Below the pieces are notes generated by a model. It made no database searches, was not told where the DNA came from, and was given only the letters and a program-made list of their open reading frames with translations. A stretch of 64,000 nucleotides of DNA from Calothrix sp. PCC 7716 (GTDB lineage Bacteria > Cyanobacteriota > Cyanobacteriia > Cyanobacteriales > Nostocaceae), in the NCBI RefSeq assembly GCF_019977735.1, contig NZ_AP025018.1:1550001-1614000 (forward strand), read 5' to 3'. Each line of letters opens with the position of its first letter. Position 1 is the stretch's first letter. Below are positions 1-9,206 of the stretch, piece after piece. The position numbers were made by a program, and so were the translations under genes.

Positions 1-42
1 TAAAAAGTAATCTGTACGCAGAATAATTTTTTATTTAGAGAC

Positions 43-1782
43 TTACTGCACAGGCAAGATGCCTGTGCCACAAGAGCTTGTTAGCTGTGTTGGTAAAATG
101 TGTGTGGAAGTGGTTTTAGTTACAGGTAAATAGACTTTGAAGCAAGTACCTTCACCGACTTTGCTATGAACGTCAATGAACCCACCATGATTTTTGATGA
201 TGCTTTTTGTCGTCGAAAGTCCTAAACCAGTTCCTTTGCCAACTTCTTTGGTAGTGAAAAATGGTTCAAAGATATGCTCTAAATTAGATGCTGGTATCCC
301 AATTCCAGTATCTGTGACTGTGATAATAACAAAATTAGTCTCGGTGTCGGCGCCGTTCAAATGTAAAGTTAATTTACCACCCTGTGGCATTGCATCTCGT
401 GCGTTGACAACCAAGTTCATCAAGACTTGGTGTATTTGAGTAGTATTTCCCATCACACAGCCTAAATATGGAGATACACTGATTTGACAGGTAATAGATT
501 TAGGAAATGTTTGGGTGATGAAAAGCTCGACATCGCTAAATACAGCTTTCAAGTCAATAAGAGTTTGTTTATCAACACCACGAGCAAATAATAATATCTG
601 TTTAATTAGGTTTGCTCCACGTTTGACATTGTTTTCTAGCGTCGTTAGCAAAGAATTATATTCGTTGTTAGGCAATTTCATTCGTAATAACTGTGCTGAC
701 AACAGAATTGGAGAAAGCACGTTATTCAAGTCATGAGCAATACCACCAGCATTTGAACCAATAGTGTCGAGACGTTGGAAACGTAACAGTGTAGAAAATA
801 TTTGCTTTTCTTCGGTAATGTCACGTGTCACCGATAAATTCAGAAAACTCCCATCTTCGCAACTCAACGGAACTGCGTGTGTTTTTACCCAACGACGTGT
901 CCCTTGAACGTTAATCTCAAATTCTAATGTTCCTGCGTTTCCTCTACATACACTTTCATGCAATGCTGCAAATGCACGATAGTACTCACGCTCTACTCTT
1001 GTATCAACTCGTTTGCCAAGTAGCTCGTTTGCACTTAAAGCTTTCATCATTTTGATTCCATTCGCATTTATCTCCAATAGCGTTGCGTCGGGAGCAATTA
1101 ACTCTACACACTCACTTGCATCCATCAATGCTTGTAAACGATTCTCACACGAAGCTAACTTTCGTTCTGTCACCTGTAAATGCATTAAGGCACTTCGCAG
1201 TAGCAAATAGAATAGTACTACTAACCCGACACTCCCAAATGTGGCAATCGAAAAAGTTGTTATTGTATGAACAAAGCTGATTTGCGAAGCTTTGATAACT
1301 GTTTGAAGCTTTTTAGACTCGTTTGCTTTGATTTTCTCAAACAATTGTTGAATATCACGAGTCAAAACCTCTGTTGATAACAATTCTTGATTTTTATTAC
1401 CGTTTATTTGGCTTTCAAACAGATTCAAACTATTAGTAATTTTGTCTTGAAGTAAATTTATATACTTGTTATCATTTGCGTAGCTAAAGATGGTATCAAG
1501 CTGTTTAAGACTTGTATTCGTTTGCTCAACTCCAACAGTATAATCTGATAGATAATTTTGATTATTTGTGACTAAGTAAGTTTGAAAAGATATTTGAGTA
1601 TTATTAAACTCCCAAAGCGTTCGTTCGAGTTGACTAATAACCTGTAAAGCTTGGTTTACTGAATGTTGATGATAAATGAGTTGAAATGTATTACTGTAAA
1701 AAATTATGGCATTAATCACGACGACTGAAGCCGCTACCACAAAAACAGTCGTCAGTTTTTTCAGTCTAGACAACTTCTTCAT
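43..1782 (-). CDS. Membrane sensor histidine kinase (CHASE3-like, PAS, HisKA, HATPase)
   Basis: Two-component sensor kinase of the inner membrane. A first membrane helix lies at about residues 12-34, followed by a helical periplasmic region resembling CHASE3 and a second helix near 175-200. A PAS domain (about 215-330) precedes the phospho-acceptor motif GIAHDLNN (His near 349). The ATP-binding domain shows the N box ([10 protein letters not shown]), DTGIGI and GTGLGLS. No receiver domain is attached and no response regulator is adjacent, so the partner is unknown. I prefer the ATG at 1782, which has AAGGGA just upstream, over the TTG at 1803. The last 11 or so residues ([11 protein letters not shown]) are encoded by a dispersed palindromic repeat, so the original C-terminus was probably shorter. 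Confidence 0.88.
   Translation of the reverse strand: MKKLSRLKKLTTVFVVAASVVVINAIIFYSNTFQLIYHQHSVNQALQVISQLERTLWEFNNTQISFQTYLVTNNQNYLSDYTVGVEQTNTSLKQLDTIFSYANDNKYINLLQDKITNSLNLFESQINGNKNQELLSTEVLTRDIQQLFEKIKANESKKLQTVIKASQISFVHTITTFSIATFGSVGLVVLFYLLLRSALMHLQVTERKLASCENRLQALMDASECVELIAPDATLLEINANGIKMMKALSANELLGKRVDTRVEREYYRAFAALHESVCRGNAGTLEFEINVQGTRRWVKTHAVPLSCEDGSFLNLSVTRDITEEKQIFSTLLRFQRLDTIGSNAGGIAHDLNNVLSPILLSAQLLRMKLPNNEYNSLLTTLENNVKRGANLIKQILLFARGVDKQTLIDLKAVFSDVELFITQTFPKSITCQISVSPYLGCVMGNTTQIHQVLMNLVVNARDAMPQGGKLTLHLNGADTETNFVIITVTDTGIGIPASNLEHIFEPFFTTKEVGKGTGLGLSTTKSIIKNHGGFIDVHSKVGEGTCFKVYLPVTKTTSTHILPTQLTSSCGTGILPVQ
48..75. repeat. Dispersed palindromic repeat, ACAGGCA-TGCCTGT family
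   Basis: A short hairpin in which ACAGGCA pairs with TGCCTGT, followed by CCACAAGAG. Related copies lie near 20381, 31077, 46023, 53200 and 59708. This copy overlaps the 3' end of the histidine kinase gene and is translated. Confidence 0.75.
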
Positions 1783-1897
1783 GCGTCCCTTGATATTCAA
1801 CAAGCGATGACCTTGACTGCTGATGTTCCCGATTCAGGGAAGATAACAATAGCTACTTCTTTATGGCTTTTGCTGTATCAAGTTACTCAAAGTTTAT

Positions 1898-2060
1898 AGA
1901 AACCGGGTTTCTTTTTGAGATGTTGTAATAAAAACGACAACTTTACATAGAAACCCGGTTTCTTTAATTTTGAATGGCGCCGAAGTTAGAAACCGGGTTT
2001 GTTTTTGATATCTTGTAATAAAAACGACAACTTTACATAGAAACCCGGTTTCTTTAATTT
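1898..2060. repeat. Two tandem copies of an AGAAACCGGGTTTCT repeat unit
   Basis: Two units of about 70 bp (near 1898-1967 and 1988-2060) are nearly identical. Each starts with AGAAACCGGGTTT and ends with TAGAAACCCGGTTTCTTTA, with the shared core TTGTAATAAAAACGACAACT between. The ends are inverted copies of each other, so each unit can fold into a long hairpin. Single relatives occur near 11311 and 52153. The pair lies between the divergently oriented kinase gene and purA. Confidence 0.8.
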
Positions 2061-2139
2061 TTTTGAAAGGTAATAACGGAGTATTGACATAATTAAAATT
2101 GCCTGCTAATAATAGTTGTTTGTGGAAACTTTAGAATAA

Positions 2140-3496
<1,357 letters not shown>

Positions 3497-3498
<2 letters not shown>

Positions 3499-3597
3499 TG
3501 CTGAGTGCTGAGTGCTGAGTAAAAGTTGTAAGTTAGAAGTTATAACTCAGCACTCAGCACTTTCTACTCAGCACTCTCTCACGCACTCAGCACTTTT
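3497..3597. repeat. Short tandem heptamer repeats (GTGCTGA / CAGCACT), inverted pair
   Basis: Heptamers GTGCTGA repeat just after the purA stop, and inverted heptamers CAGCACT follow after about 30 bp, so transcripts can fold back. This is the STRR type known from heterocystous cyanobacteria. Other arrays lie near 11667, 26401, 27043, 33920 and 45181. Confidence 0.9.
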
Positions 3598-3639
3598 CAC
3601 TGCTACACTAAGATTTGCTGCAAAAACAAAAATATTGAT

Positions 3640-3939
3640 ATGCCACTGACAGTTGAATGTAAGAAGCGACCCGAAGGTAGTAAACCAAATGCCTTACGTC
3701 GTTCAGGATTATTACCTGCTAATTTGTATGGTCACAACGGTAATGAATCTATATCGCTTGTGATTGACAGAAAAACCGCTGAAACGTTGCTTAGAAAAGC
3801 GCGTGTAAATGATACACCAGTTGAACTCAAGATAACTGATGGACAATGGGTTGGTAATACGGTGATTAAGGAAGTGCAAGCTCATCCTGCTAAAGGCACT
3901 TTGTATCATTTGAGCTTCTTTTCTCTTGGAAAAGGTTAA
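3640..3939 (+). CDS. rplY: 50S ribosomal protein L25-like
   Basis: A 99-residue protein of the L25 family, which binds 5S rRNA in the large ribosomal subunit. The order of conserved features fits: an N-terminal strand [11 protein letters not shown], then [17 protein letters not shown] (the L25 R..G.iPavlYG motif), then a C-terminal part ending in [18 protein letters not shown]. The size matches the short single-domain form rather than the longer CTC form. A strong terminator follows at 3997-4024, so the gene is probably a single transcription unit. Confidence 0.9.
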   Translation: MPLTVECKKRPEGSKPNALRRSGLLPANLYGHNGNESISLVIDRKTAETLLRKARVNDTPVELKITDGQWVGNTVIKEVQAHPAKGTLYHLSFFSLGKG

Positions 3940-3996
3940 TAAAGATACTAAGTATCTGTATTTTCCGCTATTTGAAGTTTCTACGAAGCAATAATT

Positions 3997-4024
3997 AAAC
4001 CAGGGTTAATGCCCTGGTTTTTTT
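3997..4024 (+). terminator. Rho-independent terminator of the L25 gene
   Basis: AAACCAGGG (3997-4005) pairs perfectly with CCCTGGTTT (4012-4020) around the loop TTAATG, and a run of T follows to 4024. It lies 58 bp after the L25 stop codon. Confidence 0.9.
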
Positions 4025-4074
4025 GTTAAGCTGTCTAAGTTTGTAAAAACCTGTCAATAACCCATCAATATAGT

Positions 4075-5619
4075 ATGTCTGATACTTCGCTTCCTGCTTT
4101 AATTCAGCAAATGCAACAACCGGGTTTCTATCCACATCCGTGTCAGGAACCTATACAACTAATTCAAACGCACTGTTCGTATGTTCTGTTAACTGGTGAC
4201 TATGTATATAAGTTAAAAAAGCCTGTGGATTTTGGCTTTTTGAATTATTCTACTTTAGAGTTACGGCGCCATTTTTGTCATGAGGAGTTGCGTCTTAACC
4301 AAAGAGGTGCTGCTGAATTGTATTTGGAAGTTTTACCTATTTATCAAAGCAATGAGCAATATCAATTCGGCGCCACGGGTGATGCTGTAGAATATGCCCT
4401 AAAGATGCGCCAGTTTCCTGATGATGGTTTATTTAGCACAATGTTCGAGTCAGGGAAGATAAACGAGTCGTATATTGAAGATTTGGGCAGAGTTGTTGCA
4501 CGCTATCACGGTAAAACTGAGACATCGGACTATATTAGTAGTTTTGGAACTGTGCCAAAGGTTAGGGAAGCTTTCGACCAAAACTATGAACAGACTGTTA
4601 ATTATATAGGTGGTCCCCAAACACAACAGCAGTTCGACGAAACCCAGCAATATACCAATAAGTTTTTTGCAGAACGCAACGAACTATTTCAAAGTCGCAT
4701 GAAGAATAACTTTATCCGTGAGTGTCATGGTGATTTGCACATGCGGAATATTTGTTTGTGGCATAACCAAATTTTACTTTTTGATTGTATTGAGTTTAAC
4801 GAACCGTTTCGTTTTGTTGATGTCATGTATGATGTCGCGTTTACTGTAATGGATTTGGAAGCGCGCGGACGTAAGGATTTAGCTAATATATTCTTAAATA
4901 CTTATGTTGAACAAACGGGTGACTGGGAAGGTTTACAGGTGTTGCCTTTATACTTGAGTCGGCAAGCATATGTACGCGCTAAGGTAACTTCATTTTTACT
5001 CGATGACCCAGGTGTTCCTGCTGCTGTAAAAGAAGAGTCGGCTTCGTCGGCGGCAGCATATTACACCCAAGCATGGGAATATACGCATTCTTCAACAGGA
5101 CGATTGATTTTGATGTCGGGGGTGTCGGGGTCTGGAAAAAGTACGACCGCTCGTTATTTAGCTAGACAAATAGGCGCCATTCATTTACGTAGTGATGCAG
5201 TACGGAAGCATTTAGGGGGTGTGGGATTGTATGAACGTGGAGGTAGCGAATTGTACACTTCAGAAATGACCACGAAGACTTATACTCGATTGATCGATTT
5301 GGGTGTAATGCTGGCAAGTATTGGCTTTAACGTAATTTTAGATGCCAAGTATGATAGAGTAAATTTACGTAGTGATGCGATAAATAAAGCAACTGAAAAA
5401 GGAATTTCACTACAGATAATACAGTGTACGGCGCCAGTAGAAGTGTTGAACGAACGGTTGAGTAGTCGCAGTGGTGATATAGCGGATGCAACAGTTGATT
5501 TACTGTCATCGCAGCTACAATCATCAGAAGCATTTACAGCAAGTGAAAAAAGTTATATAAAAATCTTGGACACAACTCAACCACTAGCGTCACAATTAGA
5601 TGATGTAATTCGCCAATAG
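4075..5619 (+). CDS. Aminoglycoside-phosphotransferase-like / P-loop kinase fusion protein
   Basis: A two-domain protein. The N-terminal part (about 1-330) has the aminoglycoside phosphotransferase/choline kinase fold signature: RECHGDLHMRNICLW is the catalytic loop and LLFDCIEFNEPFRFVDVMYD the metal-binding segment. The C-terminal part (about 340-514) is a small P-loop kinase with GVSGSGKSTTARYLA and HLRSDAVRKHLGG, like gluconate or shikimate kinases. The fusion is known in bacteria as bifunctional aminoglycoside phosphotransferase/ATP-binding protein; its substrate is not established and antibiotic resistance should not be assumed. The next gene starts only 9 bp downstream, suggesting co-transcription. 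Confidence 0.85.
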   Translation: MSDTSLPALIQQMQQPGFYPHPCQEPIQLIQTHCSYVLLTGDYVYKLKKPVDFGFLNYSTLELRRHFCHEELRLNQRGAAELYLEVLPIYQSNEQYQFGATGDAVEYALKMRQFPDDGLFSTMFESGKINESYIEDLGRVVARYHGKTETSDYISSFGTVPKVREAFDQNYEQTVNYIGGPQTQQQFDETQQYTNKFFAERNELFQSRMKNNFIRECHGDLHMRNICLWHNQILLFDCIEFNEPFRFVDVMYDVAFTVMDLEARGRKDLANIFLNTYVEQTGDWEGLQVLPLYLSRQAYVRAKVTSFLLDDPGVPAAVKEESASSAAAYYTQAWEYTHSSTGRLILMSGVSGSGKSTTARYLARQIGAIHLRSDAVRKHLGGVGLYERGGSELYTSEMTTKTYTRLIDLGVMLASIGFNVILDAKYDRVNLRSDAINKATEKGISLQIIQCTAPVEVLNERLSSRSGDIADATVDLLSSQLQSSEAFTASEKSYIKILDTTQPLASQLDDVIRQ

Positions 5620-5628
5620 TATTTTCTC

Positions 5629-6129
5629 ATGGCACCACAAAAAAATAATAATCCGTTACCTATTTCTCCGAACTTTTCTAACCAGCTTATATTTGGCTTG
5701 TTTTTGACGCTCGTGCTGTCAATGACAGGTTTGCCATATGCTTGGAGTATATTTTTAGGGATTTTGGGTGGTTTTGCAGTTGGTTGGATTAGCGAAACGA
5801 ACAAAAGTGGACCTCAACAGTCTGATGTTGCGGCCTCAGAAGGTATCGACGCTGGGTTAAAATACTGGTTATTTTTCCTAGCTGGCTTTATGGTATTAAG
5901 AATCTTTCCAGCACCCTTAAATATTTTGTTAAGTGGACTGGGTGGTTTCGGTGGTGGAACAATTATTGCTTGGTGGGGAAGTCGAGAAGCAACGCAAACT
6001 GAATTACCACCTGAGTTAACCGAAGACGAAAGTGCCGAACTACCTAAACAAACTTTTGGTCGTCATCGCAAAGAAACTCGTCGGTTCCGTCGTCCACGTG
6101 GCAGAATCAATTTTCGTTTTTGGGAATAA
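5629..6129 (+). CDS. Hypothetical membrane protein with basic C-terminal tail
   Basis: A 166-residue protein I cannot assign to a named family. It has a short N-terminal cytoplasmic segment, then hydrophobic helices around 22-55 (LIFGLFLTLVLSMTGLPYAW and IFLGILGGFAVGWI) and two more at about 82-122. It ends in a strongly basic tail (GRHRKETRRFRRPRGRINF). The glycine-rich helices suggest close packing in the membrane. It starts 9 bp after the preceding kinase-like gene and 53 bp before a YdcF gene, so the three probably share an operon. Confidence 0.6.
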   Translation: MAPQKNNNPLPISPNFSNQLIFGLFLTLVLSMTGLPYAWSIFLGILGGFAVGWISETNKSGPQQSDVAASEGIDAGLKYWLFFLAGFMVLRIFPAPLNILLSGLGGFGGGTIIAWWGSREATQTELPPELTEDESAELPKQTFGRHRKETRRFRRPRGRINFRFWE

Positions 6130-6182
6130 ATTAAAACCTCGGGAAATCTACTCAAATACTTATTCCCGCTCTTTAATTCTTT

Positions 6183-6971
6183 ATGTTTCTTTATCTTTCT
6201 AAATTGATACCACTATTTTTCTACCCGCTTGGACTCAGTTGCGTGGTGTTAATAGTGGCTTTTTTGACTGTTGGTCGGCGCCCACGTACTGCGGCGTTTT
6301 GTATTGCTTTTGCGCTAATACTACTATTGGGTACTAGTAATGGTTGGGTGTCGCGTTATTTAGTACGTTCACTCGAATGGCAAAATACTCCTAGTCAGTT
6401 ACCAAATGCTGAAGCGATTGTAGTACTCGGTGGTGCTACTCGCTCGGCACTCTTACCGCGACCAACGGTAGATATACAAGAGTCTGGAGATAGAGTTATT
6501 TATGCTGCACAACTTTATCGTCAAAAAAAGGCGCCTTTACTTATATTAAGCGGCGGTCGAATCGAGTGGTTCGGTAAAGGTACGCCCGAATCTGAAGATA
6601 TGGCAACAATTTTAACTTCGATTGGTATACCAAAAGAAGCATTAATTCAAGAACCAGATTCGCTTAACACCTATCAAAACGCAGTTAATGTGAGAAAAAT
6701 TTTAGAACAACGTAATATTAAGCGTGTATTACTTGTTACATCTGCTCTTCATATGCCGCGTTCGCTGTTAATCTTTCAAAAGCAAAATATAGATGTAATT
6801 GCGGCGCCGACCGATTTTTTAGTTAGTACTGGTGAATTGCAAGAATTAACGAGTACACCAAAAGCTGCCATTTTAAATTTGCTACCTGACACTAGTAATA
6901 TAGACCAGTTTACTAGCGCGCTTAAAGAATATATTGGTATTGTTATATATCGCTTACGAGGTTGGCTATAA
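6183..6971 (+). CDS. YdcF/SanA/ElyC family protein (DUF218)
   Basis: A membrane-anchored protein of the YdcF family, whose E. coli members are linked to envelope integrity and late peptidoglycan steps. Two N-terminal membrane helices (about 5-28 and 34-52) precede a Rossmann-like domain with AIVVLGGATR, APLLILSGGRI, GKGTPESEDMA, the basic/acidic core near DSLNTYQNA, and VLLVTSALHMPRSLL, all in family order. The 262-residue length is normal. It is probably the last gene of the unit beginning at 4075, because a perfect 26-bp palindrome follows. Confidence 0.88.
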   Translation: MFLYLSKLIPLFFYPLGLSCVVLIVAFLTVGRRPRTAAFCIAFALILLLGTSNGWVSRYLVRSLEWQNTPSQLPNAEAIVVLGGATRSALLPRPTVDIQESGDRVIYAAQLYRQKKAPLLILSGGRIEWFGKGTPESEDMATILTSIGIPKEALIQEPDSLNTYQNAVNVRKILEQRNIKRVLLVTSALHMPRSLLIFQKQNIDVIAAPTDFLVSTGELQELTSTPKAAILNLLPDTSNIDQFTSALKEYIGIVIYRLRGWL

Positions 6972-6994
6972 ATTTTTACCTCGTTACAATTATG

Positions 6995-7020
6995 TAGAGA
7001 CGTGACATGTCACGTCTCTA
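6995..7020. terminator. Perfect 26-bp palindrome between convergent genes
   Basis: TAGAGACGTGACA is followed immediately by its exact reverse complement. It sits in the 66-bp gap between the YdcF gene and the oppositely oriented gene ending at 7038, so it could act as a bidirectional terminator. There is no clear T-run. A relative with the same TAGAGA/TCTCTA ends lies at 62461-62490, so this is also a dispersed repeat. Confidence 0.6.
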
Positions 7021-7037
7021 GGGCTTCATAGGCATAT

Positions 7038-7559
7038 TTAATACCCGTTTTTACCAATAAATCGGAAAACACCTGCGCGCCAACTCCAAAAATCAGGCGC
7101 CTTTCTACTTAATTGCTCTACCAAATTATTTGTTAACCATAATACAATCGAAAATCTATAAAAACCTATTGCTTCACGTGTCCACTGTAAATAACCAAAA
7201 AATTTCTCTAGCTCAGATTGCTCTTCCTTTTCGTCCAGCTTGATGGATAGAAGTTCCTCGGCGCCTGTGACAGTAATAACCGCTTGATTACTATAATATT
7301 GTAAATATTCTTCTTTTTCGACTAATTCGTGAAGCGCCCTTCTAAGACTGGGTTCACCACGCTCTAAAGTTGTACGGTAACTGCGAATTGGTAAAACTTC
7401 ATCTTCATATCGTTTAATAATCTCATCACGAAATTCCAAATCATCGCATACCGCTATCAAGATATTTAACCTACTAACATTTGCTTCAATTGACACTACT
7501 AAATCGTCATATGCATCTTGGTTTTGCTGCTCTACGTTATGTTCTTCTTTATTCATCAT
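7038..7559 (-). CDS. Hypothetical protein, partner of a decayed ATPase
   Basis: A 173-residue, mostly helical, acidic protein of unknown function. It begins with MMNKEEHNVEQQNQDAYDDL, and the central part predicts long helices. A moderately hydrophobic segment near 130-155 (EAIGFYRFSIVLWLTNNLVEQL) could touch a membrane or a partner. Its start overlaps the 3' end of the upstream ATPase remnant by 4 bp (ATGA), the usual sign of translational coupling, so the two once worked together. With the ATPase broken, this gene may be losing its role, although its frame is intact. Confidence 0.6.
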   Translation of the reverse strand: MMNKEEHNVEQQNQDAYDDLVVSIEANVSRLNILIAVCDDLEFRDEIIKRYEDEVLPIRSYRTTLERGEPSLRRALHELVEKEEYLQYYSNQAVITVTGAEELLSIKLDEKEEQSELEKFFGYLQWTREAIGFYRFSIVLWLTNNLVEQLSRKAPDFWSWRAGVFRFIGKNGY

Positions 7560-8201
7560 AATATTAAACCCTCATCACGCAACAACTGCACAACTATTGG
7601 ATGTATGTCATACCAAATTTGACGGTTACGATATTCTAAAACGTAAAGACCATGTAGTAAGTCAAGAAATTCTGATTGTTTTGGGTCTTCTGGTTTAAAA
7701 TTTTGGTATGTCACTTGTAAAATTTGATAATCTGCTTTACCAAGCGACATTGCAAAATCATTACGAATATTATTAATGGCTTCGTCTAATATATTATTAT
7801 CAATTATAATAATTTTTCCTGGTTTTCTACGAATTAACCGTAAACATATACGACAACATTCATTGGTAATACGCACTAACTCTCTTAAAACTCCTCCACT
7901 ATATAAAGCTATTTGTTTTGCTGTTTCCGGTTCGATTAATTCAGGTCGTATTCGCTTACTAAGTATCTCACAAAGAACATCTAACGTATCTTGACGAGGT
8001 TGTGAATTTTGTAAACGAATATCACCTTTATTGAATAATTTTAAAACTGACATTGGTACAATTTGGTCATTCATTTCGGTCTCAATTACGCTTTTTAGCG
8101 CGGTCAACTCGAAACCTTTGTAAATCTCTTTCTTCTAGAAGAGGCATAAGTTCTAAATTTCGGTAAGCCTCTTGGAAATTTTTTAACAAATCGTTAGACA
8201 T
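7556..8201 (-). pseudogene. P-loop ATPase with internal deletion and frameshift
   Basis: Two pieces of one gene in different frames. An N-terminal piece (8082-8201) encodes MSNDLLKNFQEAYRNLEL and continues to FRVDRAKKRN before a stop. The C-terminal piece (7556-8107) encodes about 180 residues ending in QLLRDEGLIL, including an AAA-lid-like helical segment (IALYSGGVLRELVRITNECC). I know the N-terminal motif from cyanobacterial ATPases in which a Walker A segment follows it; here that whole central region is missing. The only start for the C-terminal frame is a TTG inside the overlap. The neighbour at 7038 overlaps its stop by 4 bp. Confidence 0.72.
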
Positions 8202-8347
8202 TGAGTAGTACACCTTTAGGAACTATCTATAATATCATCGCTCTTTTTTCTTTCCTTCGATTGGCAATGTCCTACAAACCACATACAGGCGCCAACATTT
8301 CTTAGCTTTTAAGTCTTAATCGCTACAATAAGAGGTAGGGCAAATTA

Positions 8348-8400
8348 ACTCCTAACTCCTAACTCCCAACTCCTAACTCATAACTCTTAACTAATAACTT
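8348..8400. repeat. Tandem CTCCTAA-type short repeats
   Basis: About seven degenerate heptamers of the form TAACTCC / TAACTCT in a row. A cleaner copy of the same array lies at 42130-42160, and fragments lie near 20635 and 27107. It ends four bases before the small gene at 8405. Confidence 0.8.
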
Positions 8401-8404
8401 TTTT

Positions 8405-8626
8405 ATGTCAAAAGATTTTCCATATATTATACCTTCGGCGCCTGCGGAAGTTGAAGAGGTGTTTGAGGCGGCACAGGTAACAAGGGAATATTATGATGAG
8501 ATAAAGGTTCGGAGTACACACAAACAATACTGTGAATGGTACCGCGCGACTGCCGCGCGTCACCGTGATGAACTTGAAAAAATGCGCGGCGAATTGAATA
8601 TTTTTGCATGGTTTCGCCGGCGGTGA
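8405..8626 (+). CDS. Small hypothetical protein
   Basis: A 73-residue charged protein without membrane segments or a recognisable domain. It starts MSKDFPYIIPSAPAEVEEVF, has a helical middle rich in Tyr/Glu/Lys, and ends with the basic tail FAWFRRR. Base use matches the neighbours (one GGCGCC and two CGCGCG inside). It converges with ftrV, whose coding end is 9 bp away. I judge it real because of the clear start and the balanced composition. Confidence 0.55.
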   Translation: MSKDFPYIIPSAPAEVEEVFEAAQVTREYYDEIKVRSTHKQYCEWYRATAARHRDELEKMRGELNIFAWFRRR

Positions 8627-8635
8627 TTGTTACAT

Positions 8636-8860
8636 TTATTGGATGGCTTCTAGTTCGTTTTCACGTAGATGTGCCTTGAATTTTTTGGTGAATTGAACCA
8701 ATATCGGCAAGTTGGCACTAACAGGCCTACCATGCCACTCGGTTACAATACGTTCTACTTCCCCTTCTGTGCCTTTGAGGTCAAAGGCTTTACCGCGATG
8801 TTCAGGATGATGGTAAATTATAACCGACTCTTTAACACGAACGCGATCGCCTGTTTTCAT
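8636..8860 (-). CDS. ftrV: Ferredoxin-thioredoxin reductase, variable chain
   Basis: The variable subunit of the heterodimeric ferredoxin-thioredoxin reductase, which passes electrons from photosynthetic ferredoxin to thioredoxin. The SH3-like beta-barrel sequence is clear: GDRVRVKESVIIYHHPEHRG, then KGTEGEVERIV.EWHGRPVSANLP and VQFTKKFKAHLRENELE. Starting at the ATG at 8860 gives 74 residues, the family's usual size. An in-frame ATG at 8917 would add 19 residues (MSVETLVEVQTVKLGVSAD) and cannot be excluded. The catalytic chain is not in the window. One of only two HIP1 octamers (GCGATCGC) of the window lies near 8845. Confidence 0.92.
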   Translation of the reverse strand: MKTGDRVRVKESVIIYHHPEHRGKAFDLKGTEGEVERIVTEWHGRPVSANLPILVQFTKKFKAHLRENELEAIQ

Positions 8861-9055
8861 ATCAGCACTTACACCTAACTTTACTGTTTGCACTTCTACT
8901 AGTGTCTCCACACTCATCCCTCATTGAATATGACGCACGACAAAACAGATCGCCTCTTGCTTGCTGTGATTTGAGTTAAAGTCCTTTTGTAATCATTACT
9001 GGTCATAAATAATATTGGTATTTATTCGGACTTTGAGATGTTTTTAGACGAACAA

Positions 9056-9075
9056 AAGCCTGCTCGTGCAGGCTT
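9056..9075 (-). terminator. Terminator of the PP2C gene
   Basis: AAGCCTGC (9056-9063) and GCAGGCTT (9068-9075) form a perfect 8-bp stem with a 4-base loop. Read on the minus strand, the stem runs into TTTTGTT. It lies about 130 bp beyond the PP2C stop codon. Confidence 0.65.
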
Positions 9076-9206
9076 GAGTTATCCAAAATATAACTCTATA
9101 GAGATAAACGAGTTTAGACGATAAAACCATCTAAATATAGCAAGAGGTCTAATCATCTCCTAATTCTCACATAATATTGGCGCACTTGATAGTGGGGAGC
9201 AAAGCC

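Noticed and set aside
4075-5619. Antibiotic resistance gene (aminoglycoside phosphotransferase)
   Set aside because: The fusion with a P-loop kinase is a distinct family of unknown substrate; resistance cannot be claimed from the fold.
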